64,000 nt of DNA from Pipra filicauda. Taxonomy: Eukaryota; Chordata; Aves; Passeriformes; Pipridae. Below are positions 38,450 through 50,531 of the stretch, in pieces (position 1 is the first letter of the stretch; each line of letters opens with the position of its first letter). A program made the translations under genes and the position numbers. Location: positions 3,224,001 to 3,288,000 of the forward strand of contig NW_024104376.1 in NCBI RefSeq assembly GCF_003945595.2. Reading direction: 5' to 3'. Under the pieces are notes generated by a model. That model saw only the letters and a program-made list of their open reading frames with translations. It was not told the DNA's origin and did not search any database.

Positions 38450-39415
38450 CATAAAATTAAGAAATCTACCCTATTTCAGGTTAAAGCCATTCCCTCTTGT
38501 TCTATCACTACCTGCCCCTGTAAAACAATTTCCTCTCCAAGCTTTCTTGTAGGTCCCCTTCAGGCACTGGAAGGCTGCTCTAAGGTCTCGCCGGAGCCCC
38601 AGAGCCTCCTCTTTTCCAGGCTGAAAAACCCCAGCTCTTTCATCCTGTCTTCACAGGAGAGGTGCTCCAGCTCTTTGATCATCTTCATGACCTTCCTCTG
38701 GACTCGCTACAAGGGGTTCAACAGGTCCAATGTTCTTATGCTGGGGATCCCAGAGCTGGCACAGTACTCCAGGTGGGGTCTCCAGCAGAGTAGAGGGAGA
38801 AAGTCACTTCCCTTGACCTGCTGGCCATGCTGGTTTTGATGTACCCCAGGACATGGTTGGTTTTTTGGGCTGCAGGTGCACATTTCTGGGTCATGTCAAG
38901 CTTCTCGTCAACCAACACCTCCAAGCCCTTCTCCACAGGGCTAATCTCAATCCATTCTCCACCTAGCCTGTATTTGTTCTTGGGATTTCCCCAGCCTAGG
39001 TGGAGGACCTTGCACTTGGTCTTGCTGAACTTCATGAGGTTTTCACCAGTCCACCACTCACGCTGTGTCCAGGTCTCTCTGGATGATGTTCCCTCCCTCC
39101 AGTGTGTTGACTGCACCACACAGCTGACTGTTGTCAACAAACTTGCTGAGGGTGTCCTGGATCCCGTTGTCTGTGTCACTGACAAAGAAGTCAAACAGTG
39201 CTGGTCCCAGTACTGACTGCTGAGGAATGTCACTCATTTCCTGTCTCCACTTGGACATTGAGCCATTGACCACAACACTTCGAATGTGACCATTCAGGCA
39301 ATTCCTTATCCACTGAGTGATCCATCTGTCAAATCCATGTCTTTACAATTTAGAACAAGGATGTTATGTGAGACAGTGTCAAATGCTTTGCACAAGTCCA
39401 GGTATGTTATGCTAA
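38450..39415 (-). mobile_element. CR1 LINE, 3' kilobase with damaged reverse transcriptase
   Basis: About 965 bp matches CR1 in reverse complement, from the 3' UTR region ('cctcttgttctatcactacc', 'ggaaggctgctctaaggtct') through ORF2 to 'agtgtcaaatgctttgcaca'. On the minus strand the frame at 39273-39058 carries the palm motifs [11 protein letters not shown] and [10 protein letters not shown]. In active CR1 these read PQGSVLGP and FADD; here the catalytic FADD (39141-39130) has become FVDN. A frameshift near 39060 moves the reading to the frame holding [17 protein letters not shown]. The very 3' tip is missing on the left. Confidence 0.95.
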
Positions 39416-39677
39416 GAAGTTGCTAATTTAGTGGATGGACTCTGTCACATTTATTTTTTCCCCTAAAAAACTAAGGAAATGTGAGTTCACCTCAAGGGCT
39501 TTGAAACTGCAGCGTGACAATGGAGTGGCAGAGTGGCTGGAGTACTGAGAAACTTTTAGAAAATCAGGCCAAGAGAGTCGGCTTTAGTGTTAGTACCAGC
39601 TTTCATCTTTGAACAGTACTGCTTACCAAGATCTAAACACTGTTACTGTTAGTAACTCAAAGAATGCCTGAGCCAAA

Positions 39678-39739
39678 AATCCCTGAAAGCAGATAGGATG
39701 GAGGAATCCCTGAAAGCAGATATGATGGAGGAATCTCTG
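39678..39739 (+). repeat. 27-bp tandem repeat, about 2.3 copies
   Basis: A unit beginning aatccctgaaagcagat and ending gatggagg spans 39678-39704, recurs at 39705-39731 with a single change, and starts a third time (aatctctg) at 39732. The near identity of the copies suggests a recent duplication. Confidence 0.93.
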
Positions 39740-41421
39740 CATACGTACCCTGTTTGTACTCTCTTTTGTATTCTAAACACTGCCTTTTTGCTCCAATCCA
39801 ACCTCACAGACAGGATACTGGGCTGAAGAGCCTTTTGGGCTGACCCTGTGCAGCTGCTCTGATGCCCTTCTATTTATGCCATGTTTCAGAGGAAGTGGTT
39901 TTCTCTTATTCCCAGTCATTGCCAACAAATAGCAAACCCCTCCAAAGTCATTTTTGACAGAGTCAACGCTTGCATTCAAGGATTAGTCACACACTGCTGG
40001 AGTGAAAACAAAGCAAACGTAAACAGCAAAAGCTTTTGCCAGAAGTATGCAAGAGCCTGTGTGGGAAAGGATATGATATAAGAGCTTGTGTGATCATACA
40101 TTCTTTTATTAAAATAAAACCTTTCACAACAATTCCTAGCATGATTTTTTTCCCCCAAGGATCACCATTCATTAACAAAGCTTGCCTGTGCAATTATCAA
40201 ATATGTAAGACTTGTGATATCAGGTAGATCCCTCTATGGGTGTACTTCAAATTGCTGTTGTTTAATTATTAACTGCCTCCATCATGTTTTCTTTCGATAT
40301 GTGTTCTTTATTTCAGGAATACATCCTGCAGTATTAAATGGAAAGATGAGCTCAGTCAAGAGTCTGAGGAGTAATATGAAAATCAGTTTGTGTAGGTTTT
40401 CTCACCTGCTGTTTTTCAGTTGTCCTAAATTATTGCCAAAGCCAAGATAGAGAAAGGAAAGAAAATTCACTATGGAGAGTTACCCTGGGCTTTGTGGCTT
40501 AAGATAGCCCTTCACTAACCTCCTTGTCATCCTTGGCTTATTGTATGAAACAAAAAGTGCTGTGCCATGAAGGTTTAAAGAAAATACCCTTCTGGAACTG
40601 ACTGTTTCCATAGGTATGGGCAAAGTTTATTCTAACTTACAAGGTTTTTTTCAGGCAATTGTTTATTAGTCCCAACATATATTTTAGGTGATTGCATCAT
40701 AAAATACACAGGTCTGATAAATACAAAAGTTAAGGAACAATTTCATTAAATGTCAAAAGGGTTTGTCTTGACATTGCTAAATCAGACTGGTTTGGCTCAG
40801 AGTGGGATGGAGAAATAAGGAGACATGGGCGCTGTTCATGAAACAGGAGTCCTCTTTTGGCTTCTCCATGGTAAAGTAGCCCACTGCAGTTCAAAAGGCA
40901 CATGTTCACTCTGCTCAGAGCTTACCTGAATCAAAGGCTTCTTCTTTTCTAAGAAGAGGTGCTGATTGAGAAGTTTACCACTCTTTCTGAAGGGGTACTC
41001 TTTTATGTTTAAAAAGTCACTGGAAGTGCTACGGGAACCCACCAGTGCTCTATTCAGGTGAGAGCCCTTATGGAAGGCTGTGATTCTGTCTTGAATGTAG
41101 GTGTAAATGTATATGACTGTAAATGAATACTTAAAGATTGAAATAAAATTGAAAGCCCTTCAATAGGGGTGGGTGATAAAGCATTAGCCCAGAATATCTA
41201 TTAACCACCAGTGTTTACTCACAAAATGAGATACCAGATTTTAAATATTTGCTTTATTTGAGGTTAAAATATTTAAATCCCTTCAAAATATCCTAAGTGA
41301 GGGCTTTAAAGATAAAAAATAGTGATATTTTGCTTGAGTCTTTTATTAGCTTCCTCCCAGAATAATTGTTCCAGAAAAAGCAAAATATTTTTTCAATCCT
41401 TGGTTATTTTACCAACCATTT

Positions 41422-41448
41422 AAAAAAAAACAAAACAAAACAAAACAA
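41422..41448 (+). repeat. A-rich microsatellite (CAAAA)n
   Basis: Nine A followed by caaaacaaaacaaaacaa. It may be the decayed tail of an unidentifiable retroposon. Confidence 0.9.
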
Positions 41449-42174
41449 TTTTAGGGAGACCTAGAATTTGGCATGTTCTTGATGTGAAATTTCTTGGGAG
41501 AGGACTAAGCCAAGAAAACCCATGAGGAGTAAATTTTCACTTTCTCTGTATCTTCTGTCCCAGCAATCCAACATGCACAAGGGATTCCCACACAGTCCAG
41601 ACTGCCACTGAAGCAGAAAACTGGCAGATCAAGCACTTGGACTCAGGAGTTGAGAGATACCTCAAGATGAACAGGGAATAGCTCCATCCCATCTTGAGGA
41701 AACTTTCTAGGCGAGGGAGACTTTCTGCCCAAAGAAACAAACTTGTGCTTAATTGTGCATACAATCTACACTTACTTAGCTTAGCAAATAAGTTTTATAG
41801 ATGTGGAAGATAGGCAACTGAGAAATTTCAGTTGCACAGACCAACACCTCCTCATCAATGAGATAGAATGCTTTTTTTCTCTTGTCTTGAAAATATTTTT
41901 TTTTTCCAGACTTTATCCCTCCTTTCTGAACAAATTCACATACTGGAAGCAGCAATTTTCCCCCTGTCCCTTCTGCCTTATCAAGTTTCCAATTCCTAAT
42001 TAAATATATGAACTCTAAAAGTACATTTTAACCACCAGCAATTGCTTCCCTTCTGAACAAAAAAGCCTCCCTCTAGAGCAAGCTACATGAAATCACTTGA
42101 CTCAACAAGTTAACTATCTTTCTTTTGCCTAACCCAACATTTTAGTGTTTGGCAATGTTCCAGGGCTTCCGATT

Positions 42175-42240
42175 AATGGAAAAGATGCTGAGGTGCCAGA
42201 TTTTGAAGATGCTGAGCACCCACAGCACATGCTGATTTAA
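42175..42240 (+). repeat. Possible ancient amniote repeat relic
   Basis: 'ccagattttgaagatgctga' followed by 'gcacccacagc' resembles a reptile/bird repeat built around 'gatgctgagcacccacagctcc'. Only a short part is present and the match is from memory. Confidence 0.35.
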
Positions 42241-44106
42241 GCTGATGCTGCATATGATGGGCCCCTGGATTATCCTGCCCCATGACATCTTCAATTCACT
42301 TTATCTTGGTGTAACGCTTTCACTTGTTTTTGTTTTCTTTTCTTGGACTATCAAAATTTAATTCCAGAGAACAGTGACGTTTATCTCCTCTGAGTTGAGC
42401 CACAGAATAAAATTTGCATTTGAAAAATCAAGTACTTCTACACCCACTTCTCGTAACAGCCACCACAGGGTTTAGAGTTTGCACTTCTACTTTCCATTGC
42501 TGCTTTGATGTATTCCAGCCAAAAGGAAAAATGAAAACTGGAGTTTTTTATTTCAAGTGCTGGACTGGTCCTCCAAAGAGGTGATTCAGACCTTGGCTCT
42601 GCCACTTGTTCCTTGGGCATGTCTCACATATGAGCAATGCATCTGTGAAATGTGTTTTCCTTTCTTCTGCTTTTTCACCCTTTCTCTTCACTAGCTGGGC
42701 AACCAGGTCTGTAGGACACCCTCAGCTGACGTCTCCAGGATCTAAAACTATAAGATTACGCTTTTTTCAAAATCGTGTTTATGGAGTTTAGTGTTCAAAA
42801 GGTTGTGTGTAACACCTGTGGGAATTTGTAACAGAAATACCAACCTGAAGGCCCTGCAAACTTGTCACAGGGCACTCAGTTTCATACTTCTCAGGCACAG
42901 CACCTCTACTAGGAGAACAAAGAGCATGTGCAGAAGAAGGGCTAGACAGAAGGAATCTGTTTACTAAGGGCCAAGGAGACTGTGCCCCGGAACGACTTGC
43001 TGCTCACTGGTGGCTGAATCATCTCCACCTTGTTTGGAGAAGCAGAAGCCCTCAGGACTAAGACAGCAAAAGACTTTCTCATAATCCACTCTTATCCTAT
43101 ATGTTTTATAGAAAGTCCACAACAGGACTTAGTTTTCACGTTACAAATGCAATGGGAAAAAAAATCAATGAAGAAGCTGAAAAAGCAAAAGATAATTCCT
43201 TAGAAATCACTGGGAGTGCCTCACTGAAAGCCACAGGAGCAGAAGGAAACACTGAATGTTCATGTCTTCCTGTGCTTCAAAGCTGTTTTTTTTTTCCATT
43301 TGGCTTTAAAAAATGTCATTTTGGCTGGCTCTATGGCTCTTGTATCAGGACAAATGGTGTGCCTGTCACAATGACTCTGTGGTGACACACACCTGAAAGC
43401 TAGAGGGGAGCAAACAGGGAGAGGAAATAAAGTTTTAACTCAGAAGAAAATCAAAAGAGAATTTTTTTATCATGTTCATTTTTTTTCTTTTTCTTATTGC
43501 TGACAGGGAATGGAGGGAAACAAAGCCGTTGGAGTAACTGATTTTCAGAGGAAAAAACAAATGAGCAGACGAGCTTAGCAGTTCTAGCCATGGGAGCACA
43601 AATGCCTGAGAGTTAACAAATAGGAAAAATGTCAATATTGCTACAGCATTTGACAACACTCTAAGTACCATAAAATCTGTGTAAGAAGTGATGATGTGCT
43701 CACTTAGAAGTGACAACTTTTAAATGTCTATAATTTTATAGTTTAATTAAAATAAATTTAGAAGTTCAGGATAATAAGGATCTGGAGATATACATTCAAA
43801 AGCCCACTGGAATCCACAGAGAGACATCCATGGCTTCATTAGACTAACTACACACTTCTCTTGTCCTGGGTAAATACGTGTTTTTCAGGTGAGAGAAATT
43901 TGGCAGAAATTTTCCATGTGTGACTCAGACCTCTCTCTATGGCTTACAATTTGCAAGTTCTTGAAGTCCTTCTTCATCATACATTGCTGAGAGATTTTCA
44001 CTTGTCCACCTACACTGTAAGAGTAAATGGGATCTTCAAAAAAATAAAAAATAAAAAAAACCCAACAAAATAGTTCATAATCAGATACAAACTATTTCAG
44101 AATACT

Positions 44107-44136
44107 AAAAAAAAAAAAAAAAAAAAAAGAGAGAGA
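44107..44136 (+). repeat. Poly(A)22 followed by (GA)n
   Basis: Twenty-two A (44107-44128) then gagagaga. No recognisable retroposed sequence lies upstream. Confidence 0.95.
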
Positions 44137-46104
44137 AAATTCCCATGTTTAATTTTATTTAAATAAGCAAATCCAGAAATTTTGGATGTCATTTATTTAT
44201 TTCTTGCAGGATAAGTGCCATAGAGGTTGCATGCAGTGTTAGTGTAAGTCAGGAAGAGACAGTGTTGTAGACGGTCTCGGGGCTCCTCACCTCATTATGC
44301 AACAGGTAGATTTGCGTGGTGGTGGTGCCAGAAATGCAGTGTGGGTCTGCCAGATGGTCTGGGACTCTGCTCCAGGGATGGCTTTTTTGGAGGTAAGGAT
44401 AAAAGAACGTATGTCAAGTTGCTATCCGAGAAAACTGAGAAAGATCTGAAATGCTTAGATTGACGAAGAAGACTGAAAATGGACATTGACTGGTTTTGCT
44501 GTGCTTTTGTGTGTGTGTAATGTTATCTTTCCGGAGCTCCTTGAGGTTGGGCTGCTCTGCACCTGGTCTTGCAAAAGAGACAGAGGAAGGTGGAGACCAG
44601 ACCACAGCCCATCTCTCCCTACTTAGTTATGAGATTACAGAGGCTACTCTAAGTCTCAAACTAATAACTCATCTCCCTTGACAGCATTTTTAAGAATGCA
44701 GGAGGAATTTATGTGGCCAACACCGGATTCTGTATTACCACAGGAGTCTGAATAGGGGCTTATCATTCATGTCCCTCAGAAAAGACCCTCCTGAGCACAT
44801 GTAGGAGTTCCAGTTGGGAGTTTGGGAATTCTCAGGTTAAACTGGCAGATCCCTATGAGGTTAGGCTGTCCCATTGAAGCTTGCAACTTGATGGGTTTTG
44901 TGTAGACAGTTTGGGCTGGGTTTAAAGTGACTCAGTGATCATTAGGGATCTGGGGGGAGTTAGAAGATGTCATACTCCTCAGTGCATACAGAGTATTTGG
45001 GATAGGCAAGGCCAATGCATGTGCAGACTCCCAGACACTCATGAATGTCACTGCAATAACAAAATACTGATTAACTCACACCAGTTTACACTTTCATTTT
45101 CATGTAACTGAGATTTGTGCCTAGATTCTGGGATTGTTCAAACAATTCAAAGTGAAACCTGGGGGTGAACCAGCCTTGTTCATAACTAACTGAAGAGAAA
45201 GTTCGTGCAGCATCCTGGGAAGGAGAACTGACAGGTTTTGCGCTTACCTGTCTCTAGCACAAAAAAGACACACTATGAAAAAAGCTTATAAAAGGGAAAT
45301 CATCAGATTACAGGACAGAAAATTGTTCTTCCAACCGTAGTTCATGAACCTTTTGACAAACATGCTTAGAGGTATAAGTCTGAAGTGCAAGCACAAATTG
45401 GTACATTTTTTCATTATTCCTGTCATCATCTTGCCAAATTTCCTGACAGCTTGGAAGAGCCCTCTGCTTTTGTCTGGCCCAGGGATTCTCACCCTGGGGA
45501 TTACAAGCAGTTGGCTGATGACTCTCATCACCCTGCCCTACTCTCGGGATTCACCTCCACAGGATAAATCCTGCGGTAGCAGGTGGGATCTATTTCGATT
45601 AGCTTGTTCATGAGAGAAATCATGTGCTTAGACCTTGAAGGTCTGTCTTATAAATAGAGGGCTCAATGCAGCCAGAAACGTGTTACAGGCAGGCAGTAAT
45701 ACAAAACTGACTGAGGCTAGGAGTAGGATGAAGGTACTTTTACCATTCCTTTCCTTTCTGCCCTGGTACCCTCTAAGAGTTCTCCAACTCTCCCTCTCTT
45801 CCAATATATCCTGAGACATCTACCATGCCCAGATACTTCCTCAAAGGGTGACTGTCTCTGGAGCATAGGGATATGAACATGAGCTCGAATGTGGGTCTCG
45901 GAGTTGTCCATTTCAGTGGTGGGAGTGTGCAGGCCCAGAAGAGAAACAATGGGGGTAGTCAGATACTATAATCCTTTACTTATCCCCATTTAAATATGCT
46001 GTTCTTGTGAGTCAAAGCCTTTAGCCATCTAAACCTAATTTTCAAGAGCATCAGGGGGCCTTTAAGGTTGTCTGCATCTTATAAGTATTTTAACATTTTG
46101 ATGA

Positions 46105-46215
46105 GTCTCTGTTCCCTGTTTCTGATAGGGGATAATAACACACCTCTCAATTACTGGAACTCTGGGAAATAAATATTTATGAAAAACATTGTAATGGTGA
46201 GATTGAGGGCTCTTG
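46105..46215 (+). repeat. L2/MIR-tail-like relic
   Basis: 'tctctgttccctgtttctga' then 'taggggataataacacacct' and 'aaataaatatttatgaaaaa' follow the order of the L2/MIR 3' end (cagtttccccatctgtaaaa ... gggataataa ... aatgtttgtaaagcgctttg). Confidence 0.5.
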
Positions 46216-46363
46216 TAAGTACCAGAAATACACTGCAAATATATTGTGCAAAACGAAGGAGTTTTTAGCTTCTTCTGCCTCCAGCCTAGCACAAGGAATC
46301 AAAGTATGTTTAGCTCTCAGTGCTCTTGACCATCTTGTGTGATCAGGCAATTTTTAATTTTTT

Positions 46364-46385
46364 TGTGTGTGTGTGTGTGTGCATG
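46364..46385 (+). repeat. (TG)n microsatellite
   Basis: Strict purine-pyrimidine alternation of 22 bases, mostly tg repeats. Z-DNA-prone. Confidence 0.95.
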
Positions 46386-46929
46386 AGGTTTCTGCAAATA
46401 CCACAGAGCCAAATATTGTAATGATCTTTCATTCACTTCTATTTCCAGTTCCCAGGTAAAAGGAGGAAGTTTAGAGGAGCAGAAAAACATACAAACATAA
46501 TGCAACAGAGCATTTGTGCGTCTATTAAAAGACTTTTTTGGGCACCAGCATAGAGGATACAGTTGGGGCAAGGATTTGATTTCACCCTTGCTGGCTCCCA
46601 CACCCCTAATTAGAATTGAGCTCTTTATGGGTAAATAACATTTAAGTGGAACTATTTCTGACCATTGGGGTCCTGCACTCTGCTGTGCAGTGCCCTTTCA
46701 TTAGCAGTTAGCCAACATGCTGCTGAATAAACACATTGTGAGTTTTACAAGAACTCTGATGTGGTCCCTGTTAATTACTCTCCTTAACCTCTGGCAATCA
46801 TGTGCTGCTTAGCCATATACACCACAGGACTGCTTGGGAAGGGGAAGATTACGGGGGATGCACAGAGAAATTCTTAAAGGGAGAGAGAGCATAAAGACAT
46901 GCTACAGTGTCTGTTTGAACTGGTGTCAG

Positions 46930-47010
46930 ATACAATAATGAGTGGTAATAATAAACATAATACATAGCACTTCAAGAACACTTCACATTCTCTAAGTGCT
47001 TTACCATCAT
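46930..47010 (+). repeat. MIR/L3-like relic
   Basis: 'taataataaacataatacat' then 'agcacttcaagaacacttca' and 'ctaagtgctttaccatcatc' matches the general MIR/L3 5' pattern of AT-rich lead-in, 'tagcactt...' and '...agtgctttac'. Confidence 0.45.
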
Positions 47011-47744
47011 CAAGGAATATGACCAGGATGTTCTCCCACCAACACCCTCTTGACTCTACTGAAGAGACCAGCCTGGTTTGCTTATTTGCAGTTTTTCTGC
47101 ACTGCCCCTGGCAATGGTTTGTACTTGGAACCTCACCCTCTCTTGTTCACCCTCAAATTATAATTCCATTTAAGACAATCTATGCAAAGAATGCTTAGAT
47201 GCATGTTTAAGGCTTTGTTGCTAAGCTTTTCTCACAGGTGCCTAAGGACTTTTATCCTTGGAACAATAAACTAAAAGTCCACCATCCTCCTCTTCCTCAG
47301 GTCCCTGGGCTGGAACTCCAACTTGTAGCAGCTATGCAGAGAGGCAGCCAGAAATCACTGCAGGGAGTCCTCACTGATCCAAGGATAACTGTGTGTCAGT
47401 AATCAGTGACTGTCACTAGCAGTCATTTTAATGCTCTCCTTACTTAGCACTAATTTAGGTTTATGGAATTTGTGCTGTCTAATCAGCTTCACTGGAACAT
47501 GTGAATGGTCTCAACCTCTGAAAGTTAAACTATTTTGGTCCATACTCAGGTGGGAAAAGTAAGCAGAAACCTGTGGGATTTTTTTTACACTAGTGATAGT
47601 AGTCCAGTAGAACAACTCCATTGTTTAGTACCGGAGCTGTCTGTCTTCACTGGGTGTCTCCAGCAATTCAATTATGCAGTAATTACGGCAACACCAATTC
47701 CCTTCATCTAAACAGTCCCCAACTTCAGATATCCTCATTTAAAA

Positions 47745-47890
47745 ACTCAGTAGCCTTTGTGAATCTCAATTCCCACATTGATAAAGGAAGAGGCATTACT
47801 ATAACACTATTAATTATTAATATAACTATTAATATGTGCAAAGCCCTAAGGCTTCCAGATGAAAGGCGCTGGATAATTGTAAGGTGTTCT
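47745..47890 (+). repeat. L2-like 3' tail relic
   Basis: 'gtgaatctcaattcccacat' then 'tgataaaggaagaggcatta', an AT-rich 'attaattattaa' stretch, 'gcaaagccctaaggcttcca' and 'gatgaaaggcgctggataat'. The last phrase is the conserved L2/related 3' end (gatgaaaggcgctatataaat). Confidence 0.6.
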
Positions 47891-48739
47891 CTACACAGCC
47901 ATGGGCTGTTAGCAACCCACTCAAATCAAAAAAGATTATCAAATACACACTCTTATAGAGATTGGGCTGATCAAGTAAAGCGTTGCCACGGGTTATTGGT
48001 CTCCCACTGCTACAGAAATTCTGGAGCATTAATCTCCAGTAAGTATCACAAAGAATCTGAGGCTTGTGTCTTCAAAGTGGGAGGTATTACCTTGCCACAA
48101 ACAATGTCTGAGGGCTGTGACACTGTTATGCCAAATCACTTAGTGAAATTGTAAAATTTCATGCAATGAATATCTGCAATACAGAGTTACTATTGTAGAA
48201 CTTCTTCTCATCAGCCAGCCAGAAACTTTGTGGAAGTGCTGATAGTTTCAAATTCATTTTTTCTTGATTATTTCAGTCTTAGTACAGTCTTATGTCTGTT
48301 GGGGCTAAGTTGCTATGAAATAGTCAAGGCTATAAAGAGATGTATGTAGGGTCCCTTTTGCGGGAAGTATGTCCCAAGTGGCCTTCCAGCCCTGCTTTCA
48401 GTGATATCAAGAGGCAGCTCAGATTCAACATCACTTAGATTGTAGGTCCTCTACAGTCAGTGGAGACAGACAGGCATTTCCAAAGGGAAAGATAGCTGAC
48501 ACCTACGATGACTCGCCTTCTAGGTACCTAAATTCCCTGAACTGTCTTCACATAATATATGCTGGGATTGTCAAGCACCTAACCCCAAATAAAGTAAGTC
48601 TAGGTGCTTAAAGGAAGCATTTCAGTTATGTGATCACAATGGGGTGGGATAAATCTAGTACCCACTGCCTACTCCTCAGGTTGTCATGTGTACAGCTGGA
48701 CTTAGGGGTCCAAATCCCTGAATAATTTGTGAAGTAGCT

Positions 48740-49126
48740 GAGGTCACTTGGTCTGTTCGACCTGGAGAACAGGAGACTGAGAGGAGACCTCATTGTAGTT
48801 CACAGCTTCCTCATGCTGGGAAGCAGAAGGGCAGGCACTGATTTCCTCTCTGGTGACCACTGACATGACCTGAGGGAATGGCCTGAAGTTGTGTCAGGAA
48901 GGTTTAGGTTGGACATTAGGAAAAGGTTCTTCAACCAGAGGGTGGTTGGGCACTGGAACAGACTCCCCACGGAAGTGGTCACAGCACCAAACCTGACAGA
49001 GTTCAAGAACATTTGGACAATGCTCTCAGGCACATGGAGTGACTCTTGGGATTGTCCTGTGCAGGACCAGAAGTTAAACTTGATGAACCTTGTGGGTGCC
49101 TTCCAACTCAGGATATTCTACAATTC
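48740..49126 (+). mobile_element. CR1 LINE 3'-end copy
   Basis: Typical plus-strand CR1 3' UTR region: 'cctggagaacaggagactga', 'gaggagacctcattgtagtt', 'aggtttaggttggacattag', 'gaaaaggttcttcaaccaga', 'gggcactggaacagactccc', ending 'gccttccaactcaggatatt' 'ctacaattc'. 5'-truncated, about 390 bp. Confidence 0.95.
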
Positions 49127-49860
49127 GCCCTAAAGCCTAGGACACTCCCATAAACAGCCACCTCATCTGAGCTGCTGCACAAACACTGTGCCCTTGGCAT
49201 GACTCTTTTAAGCTATTTCACCTTGGTGTCTGTCCGCTCTCTGCTCTTATTACAGATTATTGAAACAACTCTCAGACTCCAGTAAGGAAGTATGACTTTG
49301 AAAAGAGATCAATATATTCTGGTTGGGATTTGTATTCTATAAAAAATGGCTTGCACTAACCTTATAAGTAGGATTTGAAGGCTGTATACATGTATTTCTG
49401 CTTTTCAAACTGGTGGAGCTAATTGATTGCCCACAGTTCTAGCCTAGAAAGCCAGACAGCTGGAACCATCAAGGACTCTTCTGCCTAAATGAATTAAGTA
49501 AATGAATTAAGCAATCAGACACAAAGGAGTGGGTGTGCAGAAATTGCCTATCGTTTGAAATGTAAGGCACAAGTAATTGATTGTGCGGTTATCGTACCAC
49601 ACAAAATACATACATATTCCCTGCTCTTGTTTGTAATGTGGAAAAAAATAATTGCAAGACACAGATAATAATTTGTCTTCCCCTGTGTGGTAGTAATATC
49701 AATAATCATTATTCTAAACTCTTCCTTCAAAATATGCTGGGCACTTCAACAACAAAGCAATTTCTTGCCTGAAGGGCTGAGTCTGTGCTGGATTCTGCCA
49801 CAGTTGAATAACACCTAGCTTCAAATGGAATGGATGGACAATAGGTCAAGAGCAGCACCG

Positions 49861-50531
49861 AGAAGAAGAATTTGGGGCACTGGTTGACAAGAAGCTCAAC
49901 GTGATCTGGCAATGTGCACTTGCAACCCAGAAAACCAGCCAAATCTCAGGCTGTATCAAAAGAGGTGTGGCCAGCAAGCCAAGAGGGGTGATTCTACTCC
50001 TCCTCTACTCCACTCTCATGAGACCTGAGAGTACTGCATCCATCTCTGGGAGCCCAACATAAGAAGGATGTTGGACTTGCTGGACCGGGTCCAGAGGAGA
50101 GTCACAAAGATGATTGGAGGGCTGTAACATCCCTCCTATGAAGACAGGGGAGTGTTGTGTTTAGTCTTTTAAATCTGGAGAAGAGAAGGCTCCAGGGACA
50201 CCTTAGAGCAGCCTTCCAGTACCTAAAGGGGTCTTACAAGAGATCTGGAGAGAGACTTGTGTTATAAGGGTATGTAGTGATAAAAAAAGGGGTAATGGCT
50301 TTAAACTGAAAGAGGGTAGGGAAGGAAGAAATTCCTCACTATGTGGGGAGTGAAACACTGTACATGTTCCACAGAGAAGCTGTGGATGCCCCATCCCTGG
50401 AAGTGTTCAAGGCCAGGCAGGATGGGGTTTTGAGCAACCTGGTCTAGAGGAAGGTGTCCCTGCCCCATGGCAGGGGGGTTAGAATGAGATATCTTTAAGG
50501 CCCCTTCGAACCCAAACTATGCTATAATCCA
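49861..50531 (+). mobile_element. CR1 LINE 3'-end copy including the ORF2 end
   Basis: Begins in the C-terminal part of ORF2 (a translated LVDKKLN ... 'YSTLMRPES' stretch is visible) and continues through the 3' UTR: 'ctggaccgggtccagaggag', 'aaatctggagaagagaaggc', 'acaggggagtg', 'ttcaaggccaggcaggatgg', 'agcaacctggtctagaggaa', 'ccccatggcagggggg', ending 'cgaacccaaactatgctata'. About 670 bp. It differs in wording from the copy 735 bp upstream, so the two are independent insertions of different subfamilies in the same orientation. Confidence 0.95.

Larger units (their letters stand above)
39416..46089. other. Non-coding stretch with simple repeats
   Basis: No gene recognised. It includes the 27-bp tandem at 39678-39739, (CAAAA)n at 41422-41448, a possible ancient relic at 42175-42240 and poly(A) at 44107-44128. 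The largest ORFs (about 94 codons) lack domains. Confidence 0.5.
46386..48739. other. Non-coding stretch with ancient SINE/LINE relics
   Basis: Contains MIR/L3-like sequence at 46930-47010 and an L2-like tail at 47745-47890. The 177-codon plus ORF at 47621-48154 runs across the L2-like relic and has no protein-like features, so no gene is called. Confidence 0.5.

Noticed and set aside
38827..39216. 129-codon plus-strand ORF
   Set aside because: It is antisense to the CR1 ORF2 segment at 38450-39415; the real coding remnant is on the minus strand.
47621..48154. 177-codon plus-strand ORF, the longest in the window
   Set aside because: It runs through an L2-like 3' tail relic (47745-47890), has no recognisable domain, and its composition follows the AT-rich DNA. 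Read as a chance ORF.
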